Assembly: GCA_017389705.1 (NCBI GenBank)
Contig: JAFPEE010000127.1
Coordinates: 1-37,769 of the forward strand
Length of the DNA: 37,769 nucleotides
Reading direction: 5' to 3'
DNA from: Prevotella sp.
GTDB taxonomy: Bacteria; Bacteroidota; Bacteroidia; Bacteroidales; Bacteroidaceae
The position numbers were made by a program, and so were the translations under genes. Numbering within the stretch: position 1 is the first letter of the stretch; every line of letters starts with the position of its first letter. The notes beneath the pieces were generated by a model. The model searched no databases. It saw only the letters and a list, made by a program, of their open reading frames with translations, and was not told where the DNA came from. Positions 25,866 to 34,874 of this stretch are shown here, piece by piece.

Positions 25866-27185
25866 ATGAAGGTAATGAAGTTTGGCGGAACATCGGTAGG
25901 TACACCGGCCCGCATGCAAGAAGTAACCAAGTTAGTAACCAAGTCGGGCGAGCCTGTTTTCGTGGTGCTGTCAGCTATGTCGGGCACTACCAACTCGCTG
26001 GTGGAAATCTCGAACTACCTCTACAAGAAGAATCCCGAGGGAGCCAACGAGGTCATCAATCAGTTGGAGCGCAAGTACATGAAGCACATTGACGAGCTCT
26101 ACTCCACCGACGAGATGAAGGACAAGACCCGCGAGTTCCTGGTGTCGGAGATGAACTATCTGCGTTCGTTCACCAAGGAGCTGTTCACCAGCTTCGAGGA
26201 GAAGAGCATTGTGGCACAGGGTGAGCTCATGTCGACCAACATGGTAGTCAACTACATGCAGGAGCAGGGTATCAAGGCCGTATTGCTCAACGCACTTGAC
26301 TTCATGCGTACAGACAAGAACTCTGAGCCCGACCCCACCTACATAAAAGAGAAGCTGGGTGCCATCATGGAGAAGAACGAGGGCTACGAGGTATATATCA
26401 CACAGGGATTCATTTGCCGTAATGCCTACGGTGAGGTTGACAACCTGCAGCGCGGAGGCTCTGACTATACGGCATCGCTCATCGGTGCTGCCCTAAATGC
26501 AGATGAGATCCAGATTTGGACCGACATTGACGGCATGCACAACAACGACCCGCGTGTGGTTGACAAGACGCAGCCCGTACACCAGCTGCACTTCGAAGAG
26601 GCTGCCGAGCTGGCCTACTTCGGTGCCAAGATTCTGCATCCCACCTGCGTACAGCCTGCCAAGTATGCCGGCATTCCTGTTCGTCTGCTGAACACGATGG
26701 AGCCCGACGCTGAGGGTACCACCATCTCGAACCAGACGGAGTACGGCAAGATCAAGGCCGTAGCAGCCAAGGACAACATCATTGCCATCAAGATCAAGTC
26801 AAGCCGTATGTTGCTGGCTACCGGTTTCCTGCGCAAGGTGTTTGAGATTTTCGAGAGCTACCAGACACCTATCGACATGGTCTGCACCTCAGAGGTTGGT
26901 GTATCGATGTCTATCGACAACTCCGCTCACCTGGGCGAGATTGTTGACGAGCTGAAGAAGTACGGCACCGTCACCGTCGACACAGGCATGTGCATCATCT
27001 GCGTAGTAGGTGACCTCGACTGGTCGAACATCGGTTTCGAGACGCTGGTTATGGACGCCATGAAGAACATTCCCGTACGCATGATCAGCTACGGCGGTTC
27101 TAACTATAACATCTCGTTCCTCATCCGCGAGGAGGACAAGAAGCGCGCCCTGCAGTCGCTCAGCGACACCCTGTTCAACAAATAG
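25866..27185 (+). CDS. lysC: Aspartate kinase
   Basis: Monofunctional aspartokinase, 439 residues: the first step of the aspartate pathway to lysine/diaminopimelate, threonine and methionine. Start MKVMKFGGTSVGTP carries the KFGGTS nucleotide motif. FVVLSAMSGTTN, the substrate region GFICRNAYGEVDNLQRGGSDYTAS and WTDIDGMHNNDPR are typical. Two ACT domains occupy about 300-439 and suggest feedback control by an amino acid. No homoserine dehydrogenase domain is attached. lysA follows after 24 bases, so it probably serves lysine/DAP synthesis. Confidence 0.96.
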   Translation: MKVMKFGGTSVGTPARMQEVTKLVTKSGEPVFVVLSAMSGTTNSLVEISNYLYKKNPEGANEVINQLERKYMKHIDELYSTDEMKDKTREFLVSEMNYLRSFTKELFTSFEEKSIVAQGELMSTNMVVNYMQEQGIKAVLLNALDFMRTDKNSEPDPTYIKEKLGAIMEKNEGYEVYITQGFICRNAYGEVDNLQRGGSDYTASLIGAALNADEIQIWTDIDGMHNNDPRVVDKTQPVHQLHFEEAAELAYFGAKILHPTCVQPAKYAGIPVRLLNTMEPDAEGTTISNQTEYGKIKAVAAKDNIIAIKIKSSRMLLATGFLRKVFEIFESYQTPIDMVCTSEVGVSMSIDNSAHLGEIVDELKKYGTVTVDTGMCIICVVGDLDWSNIGFETLVMDAMKNIPVRMISYGGSNYNISFLIREEDKKRALQSLSDTLFNK

Positions 27186-27209
27186 CACCAAGCCAACACG
27201 ACACAAAAC

Positions 27210-28367
27210 ATGAAGGGAACATTTCCGATAGACAAACTGGAGCGGATACAGACACCGTTCTATTACTACGATGCGGAGCTGCTGCGGCAGACGCTTCGCA
27301 CCATTACCGACGAGGCCCAGAAGCACGAGGGGTTCTGCGTCCACTATGCTGTCAAGGCCAATGCCAACCCACGTGTGCTTCGCATCATCCGCGAGGCAGG
27401 GCTGGGTGCCGACTGCGTCAGCGGTGGTGAGATTGAAGCCAGCATACGTGCCGGTTTCCCCAGCTCGAAAATCGTCTATGCCGGTGTGGGTAAGGCCGAC
27501 TGGGAAATCAACCTCGGACTGGACAACGACATTTTCTGCTTCAATGTGGAGAGCATTCCTGAGCTGGAGGTCATCAACCAGCTGGCACAGCAGAAGGGCA
27601 AGACGGCCCGTGTGGCCTTCCGCCTGAATCCCAACGTGGGAGCACACACCCACGCCAACATCACGACAGGTCTGGCCGAGAACAAGTTCGGCATCGACAT
27701 GCGCGACATGCTACGCGTCATTGAGGAAGCAAAGCAGATGAGTCATATCAAGGTTGTCGGTCTGCACTTCCACATAGGCTCCCAGATTCTGGACATGGGC
27801 GACTTCGAGGCACTCTGCAACCGCGTCAACGAGTTGCAGCTGGAGCTGGAGCGTCATCGCATCAGCGTAGAGCATATCAACGTAGGCGGAGGCCTGGGCA
27901 TTGACTACCAGCACCCCAACCGTGTCCCTGTACCTGACTTCAAGTCGTACTTCGATACTTATGCCAAGAAGCTGAAGCTGCGCCCTGGACAGACATTGCA
28001 CTTCGAGCTGGGACGTGCTGTCGTAGGACAGTGTGGTACCTTGCTTACGCGCGCATTATATATAAAGGTGGGCAGCGTCAAACAATTCTGCATTGTCGAT
28101 GCAGGTTTCACGGACCTCATCCGTCCTGCCCTCTACCAGGCATATCACAAGATTGAGAACCTCAGCAGCGAGGAGCCTAACGAGACCTACGATGTGGTGG
28201 GTCCCATCTGCGAGTCGACAGACGTCTTTGCCAAGCAGATAGACCTGAACCGCTGTCACCGAGGCGACCTGCTGGCCATCCGCTCTGCGGGGGCATACGG
28301 TGAGATTATGGCCTCCGGTTACAACTGCCGCCACCTGCCTCAAGGCTATATGAGTGACGAACTATAA
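27210..28367 (+). CDS. lysA: Diaminopimelate decarboxylase
   Basis: PLP enzyme of 385 residues that converts meso-diaminopimelate to lysine. The PLP lysine is K49 in HYAVKANANP. Further fold III motifs: HFHIGSQI with the stacking histidine, NVGGGLGIDY, FELGRAVVGQCGTLL with the substrate arginine/glutamate region, and GPICESTDVFAK with the catalytic cysteine contributed across the dimer. YGEIMASGYN closes the active site. It follows lysC in the same operon; the next gene begins three bases after its stop. Confidence 0.96.
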   Translation: MKGTFPIDKLERIQTPFYYYDAELLRQTLRTITDEAQKHEGFCVHYAVKANANPRVLRIIREAGLGADCVSGGEIEASIRAGFPSSKIVYAGVGKADWEINLGLDNDIFCFNVESIPELEVINQLAQQKGKTARVAFRLNPNVGAHTHANITTGLAENKFGIDMRDMLRVIEEAKQMSHIKVVGLHFHIGSQILDMGDFEALCNRVNELQLELERHRISVEHINVGGGLGIDYQHPNRVPVPDFKSYFDTYAKKLKLRPGQTLHFELGRAVVGQCGTLLTRALYIKVGSVKQFCIVDAGFTDLIRPALYQAYHKIENLSSEEPNETYDVVGPICESTDVFAKQIDLNRCHRGDLLAIRSAGAYGEIMASGYNCRHLPQGYMSDEL

Positions 28368-28370
28368 TAT

Positions 28371-29012
28371 ATGGATAAAGATTACAACGCCATACTCTCG
28401 GAGAGAGAAACTGAGAACATCACTGTCGTCATGGCTGTCCACGACCAGGCAGATCAGCTGGAGAAGAACCTTCCGCTGTTTCTTGACGTAGCCGGGGAAG
28501 CTGGTGCCCAGGTTATTGTGGTAGACGACATGTCGGTTGACGATACTCCCGACGTTCTGAAACGAATGCGGGCCGAACATCAGAACCTGTATACGACATT
28601 CCTGCCGCAATCAGTCATCATCAATCCCAGCCGTCTGCGTCTGGCACTCAGCGTGGGTGTCAAGGCTGCCAAGGGACGGTACGTTGTCTTTGCCGACATC
28701 AACCGTCCTCCCGTCTCGGGAGAATGGCTGACAGGACTGGCTGACGGTGAGGCAGCTGTTGTGTATAGCAATCGGAAGAAAGACGCTGTGACACATGTGG
28801 TGGCTAGCGAGCTGGAAGACCTGCGTTCGCTGGTTATGAAAACGGAACGCAAGGGAGGTCGCGGACACCGGGGACGCTGGATGAAACAGCGCCGCGGAGT
28901 GTATGACGCCCTGGCGGTAAAACGTGAACGGGCTTTTGACGCAGTCAATTATTTCGACCAGCGGGTCCGTGGATGGAAACTTGCAGGCCTGCGCCTGTCA
29001 ACATGGTTGTAA
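28371..29012 (+). CDS. Short family 2 glycosyltransferase-like protein
   Basis: 213 residues. The first 120 residues show a GT-A fold start: ITVVMAVHDQADQLEKNLPLFL, VIVVDDMSVDDTPDVLKRM and GRYVVFADINRPP, where the D-x-N replaces the usual DxD metal motif. The C-terminal part is unusually basic (KTERKGGRGHRGRWMKQRR) and lacks a membrane segment. Full GT2 enzymes are longer, so activity is uncertain. It lies three bases after lysA and just before another glycosyltransferase-like gene, which suggests a shared surface-glycan role. Possibly a degenerate or accessory enzyme. Confidence 0.7.
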   Translation: MDKDYNAILSERETENITVVMAVHDQADQLEKNLPLFLDVAGEAGAQVIVVDDMSVDDTPDVLKRMRAEHQNLYTTFLPQSVIINPSRLRLALSVGVKAAKGRYVVFADINRPPVSGEWLTGLADGEAAVVYSNRKKDAVTHVVASELEDLRSLVMKTERKGGRGHRGRWMKQRRGVYDALAVKRERAFDAVNYFDQRVRGWKLAGLRLSTWL

Positions 29013-29040
29013 ATATAAGCTATCAAGCAAACACGATACA

Positions 29041-30138
29041 ATGAGAATCCTGCACTACTACGACAAAGACGACGCCATGGTCGGACAGCATGTCAAGCTG
29101 CTGACAGAGAGCATGGGTCTGGAAGCCGAGAATCATACGGCAACCCAGGCCGAACAGGCTCGCACGCTGCTCAAAGGCGGTCAGTACAACGTGCTGCACC
29201 TGCACGGCTGTTGGCGTAACTCGTCGCACAGCGTAGTAACCCTGGCTTTCAAGCTTGGCGTCAGACTGGTGCTAACCCCCCACGGCCAGCTGCAGCCTTG
29301 GGTACAGGAGGAGAACCGCTGGAAGGAGAAGTTGCCCAAGCGACTGCTTTATCAGCGCAGCATCGTCAAGAAGGCCTATGCCGTCATCATACAGGGACGG
29401 ATGGAACAGGAGTGTATGGAGCAGCTGGGCTGGAACGCTCGGACGGTGATTATCCGCAATGCCGTTGTCACCAGCTCTATCACAGCTACCGATATGGCCC
29501 GGCAGACATTTGCCGTCTATCGCAAGGTGATGGATTCGAATCCGCTGGAACTCATGGACAGCGATATGCGAAAGACGCTGCACGACATACTGATGACAGG
29601 TATCACGGGCGACAAGCGCTGGCTCACAGAGCCCTTCCAACCCTCGCCGCTCTCTTCGGAGCAATGGCGGCAATTGCTGTGCTACGCCCATCAGGAGCAT
29701 ATCACGGACACCCTGCGCAAGGGTCTCCGCATCCTCGGACTGGAAGCACCCGATATGGATGTTGAGCAGATAGCCTACTTCCTGCCCGACGGTTTCCGGC
29801 AGGCAGAAAGCATCAAGCAGACCATCGGCTACCAGTTTGCTTCTGAGAATGACCGGTTGATGGCAACCTTCCGCTATCTGCGCAAGCTGGCGACAAACGG
29901 CCAGCTGGGCATCAGCCATCTGATAGAGCTGGACCGCGAGCTGCGTGAGCACGGCTGCGAGGAGGAAGCGTTGGCTGACGATTTGAAGGAGCGGCGGTTG
30001 TGGACCATTGCCTCCCGGCTCATGCAGATAGCCTCCAGTCTGACAGGTCTCACCGAAGGATTCATGCCTGTAACACCCACCAACGACCGGGCGACACGGA
30101 AGTTAAGAAAACAAATCGAGAACCACCTAAAGATATGA
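29041..30138 (+). CDS. GT4-like glycosyltransferase N-terminal domain with novel C-terminal half
   Basis: 365 residues from ATG 29041; the frame is open upstream but overlaps the preceding gene. The first 170 residues resemble a GT-B N-terminal Rossmann domain: VLHLHGCWRNSSH, LVLTPHGQLQPWV and AYAVIIQGRMEQECMEQLG. After about residue 175 the usual donor-binding Rossmann domain with the E-x7-E motif is missing. In its place is a mostly helical region rich in leucine and charged residues (SDMRKTLHDILMTGI, DRLMATFRYLRKLA, ELDRELREHGCEEEALADDL) that I do not recognise. It may be a non-catalytic partner. It follows the short GT2-like gene. Confidence 0.6.
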   Translation: MRILHYYDKDDAMVGQHVKLLTESMGLEAENHTATQAEQARTLLKGGQYNVLHLHGCWRNSSHSVVTLAFKLGVRLVLTPHGQLQPWVQEENRWKEKLPKRLLYQRSIVKKAYAVIIQGRMEQECMEQLGWNARTVIIRNAVVTSSITATDMARQTFAVYRKVMDSNPLELMDSDMRKTLHDILMTGITGDKRWLTEPFQPSPLSSEQWRQLLCYAHQEHITDTLRKGLRILGLEAPDMDVEQIAYFLPDGFRQAESIKQTIGYQFASENDRLMATFRYLRKLATNGQLGISHLIELDRELREHGCEEEALADDLKERRLWTIASRLMQIASSLTGLTEGFMPVTPTNDRATRKLRKQIENHLKI

Positions 30139-30170
30139 AATAACGACAAACTATCAATAATACTACGCCT

Positions 30171-32198
30171 ATGACTACAACGCCACACTCTCATAGAGAG
30201 AATGCAACGCCACACTCGCAAAGCGAGAATTTTTTAAATCGTGACATGCACTACTTGCAGCTGCTCTCCAGATCGTTTCCCACGATAGCGGCTGCGGCTA
30301 CAGAGATTATCAACCTGGAAGCCATCCTGAACCTGCCCAAGGGTACGGAGCACTTCCTGGCCGACCTGCATGGCGAGAGCCAGGCCTTCAAGCATGTGCT
30401 GAAGAATGCCTCGGGAAACATCCGCCGTAAGGTCAGCGAGCTGTTCAAAGGCTATATCCGCGACTCAAAGATTCGCGAGTTGTGTACGCTGATATACTAT
30501 CCGGAGGAAAAGCTGGAACTCATCAAGGAAGTGGAGATGGAAGATATCGAAGACTGGTATCACATCACCATCCACCGCCTGGTGTTGGTTTGCCGCGATG
30601 TGGCCTCCAAATACACCCACTCCAAGGTGCGCAAGTCGCTGCCACCCGATTTTTCCTATATCATCGAGGAGCTGATGCATGAACGCAGCGATGATCAGGA
30701 TAAGGCGGCCTATGTGACAGGCATTGTCGACACCATCATCTCCACAGGCCGTGCCGACGACTTCATCGTTGCCATCTGTAACGTCATCCAGCGACTGGCC
30801 ATTGACCAGCTGCACATCTTAGGCGACATCTACGACCGCGGCTCCGGAGCCCATATCATCCTGGACACCCTGCGACAATATCACTCATGGGACATCCAGT
30901 GGGGCAACCACGACATGCTGTGGATGGGAGCCTGTGCCGGCAATAATGCCTGCATCTGCAATGTGCTGCGACTGTCGCTGCGCTATGCCAACCTGGCAAC
31001 CCTCGAGGAAGGCTACGGCATCAACCTCGTTCCGCTGGCCACCTTTGCGATGGAGACCTATGGTGACGACCCTTGCGAGGAGTTTATGCCCAGGCTGCTG
31101 AAGGGCAATACACTCGACGAGAAGACCATGCGCCTGACAGCCCAGATGCACAAGGCCATCTCCGTCATCCAGTTCAAGAAGGAAGCACAGATCTTCCACC
31201 GTCGCCCTGAGTGGCAGATGGAAAACCGCTGTCTGCTGGAACATATCGACTACGAACGTGGCGTCTGCACGATTGACGGTCAGACGTACGAGATGACTTC
31301 CTGTCACTTCCCCACCATCGACCCCAACAATCCCAATGAGCTCACGGAGGAAGAGGCTCAGCTCATGGAGAAGCTGCACCACTCCTTCCGCGTTTGCGAG
31401 AAGTTGCGCAAGCACATCAAGATGCTGCTGTCACACGGTTGCATGTACAGCATCTTCAACCAGAACCTGCTGTTCCATGCCTCCTGCCCCCTCAACGAGG
31501 ACGGCAGCTTGAAGGAGGTGGCACTCTATAGTGGGCGGAAGTACAGCGGACACGAGCTCATGCACAACATCGGCATGCTGGTGCGCTCAGCCTTCCAGAA
31601 CGATAGCGACAATGAGCTGCGGCTCTATGCCCGCGACTATTTCCTCTACTTGTGGTGCGGCAAGGACTCACCCCTTTTCGACAAGTCGAAGATGGCAACC
31701 TTCGAACGCTATTTCCTTACCGACAAGACGACCTACAAGGAGGAGAAAGGCTATTACTTCCAACTCCGCGACAACGAGGAGGTCTGTGACCGCATTCTCG
31801 ATGCCTTCGGAGTGAAGGGCGAGAACCGCCACATCATCAACGGACACGTGCCCGTACATGCCTCGAAGGGCGAGAACCCCATCAAGGCCAATGGCAAGCT
31901 GATGGTCATCGACGGAGGCTTCAGCGAGGCTTATCACAAGGAGACAGGCATTGCCGGCTACACGCTGGTGTATCACTCACGCGGCTTCCAGCTCGTACAA
32001 CACGAGCCGTTCACAAGTGCCCGTGATGCCATCGAGCGAGGCATCGACATCAAGTCCACCACACAGCTGGTAGAGCTGTCTGCCCATCGTATGCTGGTAG
32101 CCGATACTGACAAGGGCGACGAGCTGCGCTCTCAGATTGCCGACCTGCGCGACCTGCTCTATGCCTATCGTCACGGCATACTGAAAGAAAAGAAGTAA
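30171..32198 (+). CDS. fbp: Fructose-1,6-bisphosphatase, class III
   Basis: 675 residues from ATG 30171 (or 650 from ATG 30246; the family core begins near YLQLLSRSFPT, and relatives have about 15 residues before it). It dephosphorylates fructose 1,6-bisphosphate in gluconeogenesis. It is a calcineurin-like metallophosphatase: HFLADLHGE, LHILGDIYDRG, WGNHDMLWMGA, INGHVPVHASKGENP and MVIDGGFSEAYH contain the metal-binding H, D and N residues. Class III enzymes are common in Firmicutes and Bacteroidales. The first 22 codons contain a duplicated hairpin sequence, giving a repeated TPHSxxEN peptide. It lies in the long purU operon. Confidence 0.95.
   Translation: MTTTPHSHRENATPHSQSENFLNRDMHYLQLLSRSFPTIAAAATEIINLEAILNLPKGTEHFLADLHGESQAFKHVLKNASGNIRRKVSELFKGYIRDSKIRELCTLIYYPEEKLELIKEVEMEDIEDWYHITIHRLVLVCRDVASKYTHSKVRKSLPPDFSYIIEELMHERSDDQDKAAYVTGIVDTIISTGRADDFIVAICNVIQRLAIDQLHILGDIYDRGSGAHIILDTLRQYHSWDIQWGNHDMLWMGACAGNNACICNVLRLSLRYANLATLEEGYGINLVPLATFAMETYGDDPCEEFMPRLLKGNTLDEKTMRLTAQMHKAISVIQFKKEAQIFHRRPEWQMENRCLLEHIDYERGVCTIDGQTYEMTSCHFPTIDPNNPNELTEEEAQLMEKLHHSFRVCEKLRKHIKMLLSHGCMYSIFNQNLLFHASCPLNEDGSLKEVALYSGRKYSGHELMHNIGMLVRSAFQNDSDNELRLYARDYFLYLWCGKDSPLFDKSKMATFERYFLTDKTTYKEEKGYYFQLRDNEEVCDRILDAFGVKGENRHIINGHVPVHASKGENPIKANGKLMVIDGGFSEAYHKETGIAGYTLVYHSRGFQLVQHEPFTSARDAIERGIDIKSTTQLVELSAHRMLVADTDKGDELRSQIADLRDLLYAYRHGILKEKK
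30178..30235 (+). repeat. Duplicated hairpin in the first codons of fbp
   Basis: CAACGCCACACTC occurs at 30178 and 30205 (27-base unit). Each copy ends in a 5-base-pair hairpin: CTCTC-ATA-GAGAG and CTCGC-AAA-GCGAG. The stems differ by a compensated T-A to G-C change. The second is followed by AATTTTTT, so it looks like a small terminator or attenuator within the coding start. Confidence 0.75.
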
Positions 32199-32204
32199 GC
32201 CGCC

Positions 32205-32558
32205 ATGACCCACGACGTCATCATAGCCCTCGGCTCCAGTCACCTGCAGGCAGTCCACATCCAATGGGCTTCCGAGCGACTAGCATCCTGTCTGCAGCAC
32301 CTGCGCCTCAGCCGTAGGCTCTGGACCGAGGACATCCGCGGAACCGGCATCTTCTACATGAACCGCCTCGTAGCAGCTTCCACAACCCTGTCAGCAACGG
32401 CGCTGGAACAGCAGCTGAAAGCCATAGAGGCCGAGACGCGCCGCACCCGCGACAGCGTCACACTCGACCTCGACCTGATGCAATACGACGGTCTGCGGTT
32501 CCACGAAAAAGACTGGCCCCGTCCTTATATCCAACAACTACTTCCCGATATCCAATGA
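32205..32558 (+). CDS. Short FolK-like pyrophosphokinase
   Basis: 117 residues, against about 160 for typical 6-hydroxymethyl-dihydropterin pyrophosphokinase (HPPK), which acts in folate synthesis. Recognisable parts: IIALGSS at the start (normally ALGSN), FYMNRLVAASTTLSATALEQQLKAIEAETRR (the Y-x-N-x-V substrate segment), and TLDLDLMQYDG, the metal-binding DxD motif. The catalytic loops between these are shortened and the usual GPRxxD lead-in reads RDSVT. It may be a divergent or impaired HPPK, or have another pterin role. It is overlapped by four bases with the M64 gene. Confidence 0.65.
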   Translation: MTHDVIIALGSSHLQAVHIQWASERLASCLQHLRLSRRLWTEDIRGTGIFYMNRLVAASTTLSATALEQQLKAIEAETRRTRDSVTLDLDLMQYDGLRFHEKDWPRPYIQQLLPDIQ

Positions 32559-33784
32559 AAAAAATCATCACATACATCGCCGCACTAGCCTTCCTGTCCG
32601 CTCAAGCAGGACACGCACAGACGTTCAGCCAACACTTCTGCGACTCGACACTACGACTGGACTATATCTTTGCTGGCGATACCGCCAGACAGCATATCTT
32701 CGTCGACGAGCTGTCCATGACGCCACGCTGGTATGGCAGAAAGCACCACCTGGATGAGCTGCCGCTGAAAGGCAACGGACAACTGACCGTCACCGACCCA
32801 CAGACTGGCGATACGCTCTACCGGCACTCCTTCTCCACCCTCTTTCAGGAGTGGCTGGCTACCGACGAGGCCGAGCATACATCCCGTGCCTTCGAGAACG
32901 TCTTCCTCATGCCCTACCCTCGCCATGCCGTCGATGTCAAGGTGGAGCTGCGCGACTACCACGACCAGGTGATGGCACAACTCAGACACCAGGTAGAGCC
33001 CAAGGACATCCTCATTCGCCACCCCTTGGAGCATACCCCGTATCAGACACTCCAGCAGGCTGCCGACACCACACGTTGCATCCATATCGCCTACGTTGCC
33101 GAGGGCTATACCGAGGAGCAGATGCCCCAGTTCCTCGCTGACTGCCAGACAGCCATAGAGTCGATGTTCCAGCACGAGCCCTTCACTTCCATGAGAGACC
33201 GCTTCAACATCGTTGCCGTCCTCTCACCGTCGAAAGACACCGATGTCAGCCAGCCCGGCGAAGGCATCTGGCGCAATACCGCCCTCGCCTCACACTTCGA
33301 CACCTTCTACAGCAGACGCTACCTGACGACGCTGCACCTGAAGCGACTGCACGACGTGCTGAGCGGCATCCCCTACGAGCACATCATCATCCTGGCCAAC
33401 ACCAGTCACTACGGCGGAGGCGGCATCTACAACTCCTATAACCTGAGCTACACCCAGGGCAAACACTTCCGCCCCGTGGTGGTACACGAGTTCGGACACT
33501 CCTTTGGCGGATTGGGCGACGAGTATCCTTACGGCGATGCCGACCCCATGTACTTCAGCGACACAGAGCCCTGGGAACCCAATCTGACAACGCACCCCGA
33601 GCAGCCAAAGTGGCAGGATTTGATTGATGCCGGACAGGCTGGCGTCGTCGAAGGCGGAGGCTATCTCAGCAAGGGAGTCTGGCGCGCACAAGAGGACTGC
33701 CGCATGCGTACCAACGAGCATCCCGAGTTCTGTCCCGTCTGCCAGCAAGCCCTCCGGCGACTCATCGATTTCTACACCCGATAA
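32555..33784 (+). CDS. Exported peptidase M64 (IgA peptidase-like)
   Basis: 409 residues with a signal peptide (about 1-21, ending HAQ). An N-terminal domain of about 110 residues of beta type precedes the catalytic domain. The zinc motif HEFGHSFGGLGDEY (HExxH plus a downstream D/E) is clear at about 311-324. HIAYVAEGYTEEQMPQFLADC near 172 and ANTSHYGGGGIYN also match the M64 family. Two pairs of cysteines late in the chain (EDCRM, EFCPVC) may form disulfides. Family members are secreted metallopeptidases of Bacteroidales; some cut IgA, but the target here is unknown. The start overlaps the folK-like stop by four bases. Confidence 0.9.
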   Translation: MKKIITYIAALAFLSAQAGHAQTFSQHFCDSTLRLDYIFAGDTARQHIFVDELSMTPRWYGRKHHLDELPLKGNGQLTVTDPQTGDTLYRHSFSTLFQEWLATDEAEHTSRAFENVFLMPYPRHAVDVKVELRDYHDQVMAQLRHQVEPKDILIRHPLEHTPYQTLQQAADTTRCIHIAYVAEGYTEEQMPQFLADCQTAIESMFQHEPFTSMRDRFNIVAVLSPSKDTDVSQPGEGIWRNTALASHFDTFYSRRYLTTLHLKRLHDVLSGIPYEHIIILANTSHYGGGGIYNSYNLSYTQGKHFRPVVVHEFGHSFGGLGDEYPYGDADPMYFSDTEPWEPNLTTHPEQPKWQDLIDAGQAGVVEGGGYLSKGVWRAQEDCRMRTNEHPEFCPVCQQALRRLIDFYTR

Positions 33785-33802
33785 AAATTCCGCCATTTTT
33801 AT

Positions 33803-33833
33803 TTTGTCATTCGGAATAATATCCGTATATTTG
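33803..33833 (+). promoter_or_regulatory. Promoter of ansA
   Basis: -33 TTTG (33803-33806), a 19-base spacer and -7 TATATTTG (33826-33833). The ATG at 33841 lies seven bases behind the -7 box, so the transcript should be almost leaderless. Confidence 0.88.
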
Positions 33834-33840
33834 CAAAACC

Positions 33841-34872
33841 ATGCAGAGTAAGGTATTGCTGATATACACCGGCGGGACCATCGGCATGAACCGCAACCCG
33901 CAGACAGGCGCTCTGGAGCCTTTCAACTTCGAGCACCTCCTGCTCAACGTGCCCGAACTCAGACAGTTCGACATGCAGATAGACACCTATCAGTTCCATC
34001 CCCCCATCGACTCCAGCGACATGTCGCCGCGACTATGGACCGACCTGAGCCACGTCATCGCCGACCACTATACCGACTATGACGGCTTTGTCGTGCTGCA
34101 CGGCACCGACACCATGGCCTACACAGCCTCTGCCCTCTCCTATATGATGGAGAACCTCACCAAGCCCATCGTCTTCACAGGCTCCCAGCTACCCATAGGC
34201 CAGCTGCGCACCGACGGCAAGGAGAACCTCATCACCTCCATCGAGATTGCCGCTGCCAAGGATGCCGACGGACGCGCCATGGTGCCCGAGGTAGGCATCT
34301 ACTTCAACGGCCATCTGCTGCGCGGCAACCGCACCACCAAGCAGAGCGCCGACGAGTTCAACGCCTTCGAGTCGTTCAACTACCCCCACCTCGTAGATGC
34401 CGGCGTCAACATCAGCTACCACCAGCAGCGCATCCTGAAGCCCGACTGGAGCAAACCCATGAAGCCCCACTTCCGGCTCGACAACAACGTCATCATCTTC
34501 TCGCTGTTCCCTGGCATCCGCGAAGACCTCATCCGCCACATCATCCATACGCCCAACCTGAAGGCCATCGTCATGCGTACCTTCGGCTCAGGCAATGCAC
34601 CACAGAGCCCCTGGCTGCTCTCCACCCTGAAGGAAGGTACCAAGAACGGCAAGGTCATCGTCAACATCAGCCAGTGCATGCAAGGCAAGGTCGAGATGTG
34701 CCGCTACGATACAGGCTACCATTTGCAGGAAGCAGGCGTCATCAGCGGCCGCGATTCTACCGTAGAGAGCGCCGTCACAAAGCTGATGTTCCTACAGAGC
34801 CACTACCCCGACGACCCAGAGACCGTTCGCCAAATGATGGCCCAAAGCCTAAGAGGAGAAATCACCATCTAA
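33841..34872 (+). CDS. ansA: Type I asparaginase
   Basis: 343 residues, no signal peptide, so cytoplasmic. It hydrolyses asparagine to aspartate and ammonia. The first catalytic threonine region is YTGGTIGM (9-16), and the second motif HGTDTMAYTASALS carries the T-D-K triad threonine and aspartate; VFTGSQLPIGQLRTDGKEN and RTFGSGNAPQ are also typical. Length and motifs fit the AnsA type rather than the periplasmic AnsB type. It has its own promoter and terminator and stands alone. Confidence 0.93.
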   Translation: MQSKVLLIYTGGTIGMNRNPQTGALEPFNFEHLLLNVPELRQFDMQIDTYQFHPPIDSSDMSPRLWTDLSHVIADHYTDYDGFVVLHGTDTMAYTASALSYMMENLTKPIVFTGSQLPIGQLRTDGKENLITSIEIAAAKDADGRAMVPEVGIYFNGHLLRGNRTTKQSADEFNAFESFNYPHLVDAGVNISYHQQRILKPDWSKPMKPHFRLDNNVIIFSLFPGIREDLIRHIIHTPNLKAIVMRTFGSGNAPQSPWLLSTLKEGTKNGKVIVNISQCMQGKVEMCRYDTGYHLQEAGVISGRDSTVESAVTKLMFLQSHYPDDPETVRQMMAQSLRGEITI

Positions 34873-34874
34873 TA

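Noticed and set aside
25025-25993. A 322-codon minus-strand open frame across ftsE
   Set aside because: It is antisense to ftsE and runs into lysC; no domain or signal is recognisable, so it is a shadow of codon bias.
28924-29040. Extended N-terminus (TTG start) of the GT4-like gene
   Set aside because: It overlaps the end of the preceding gene by about 90 bases and adds residues unrelated to the GT-B start; ATG 29041 begins directly with MRILHYY.
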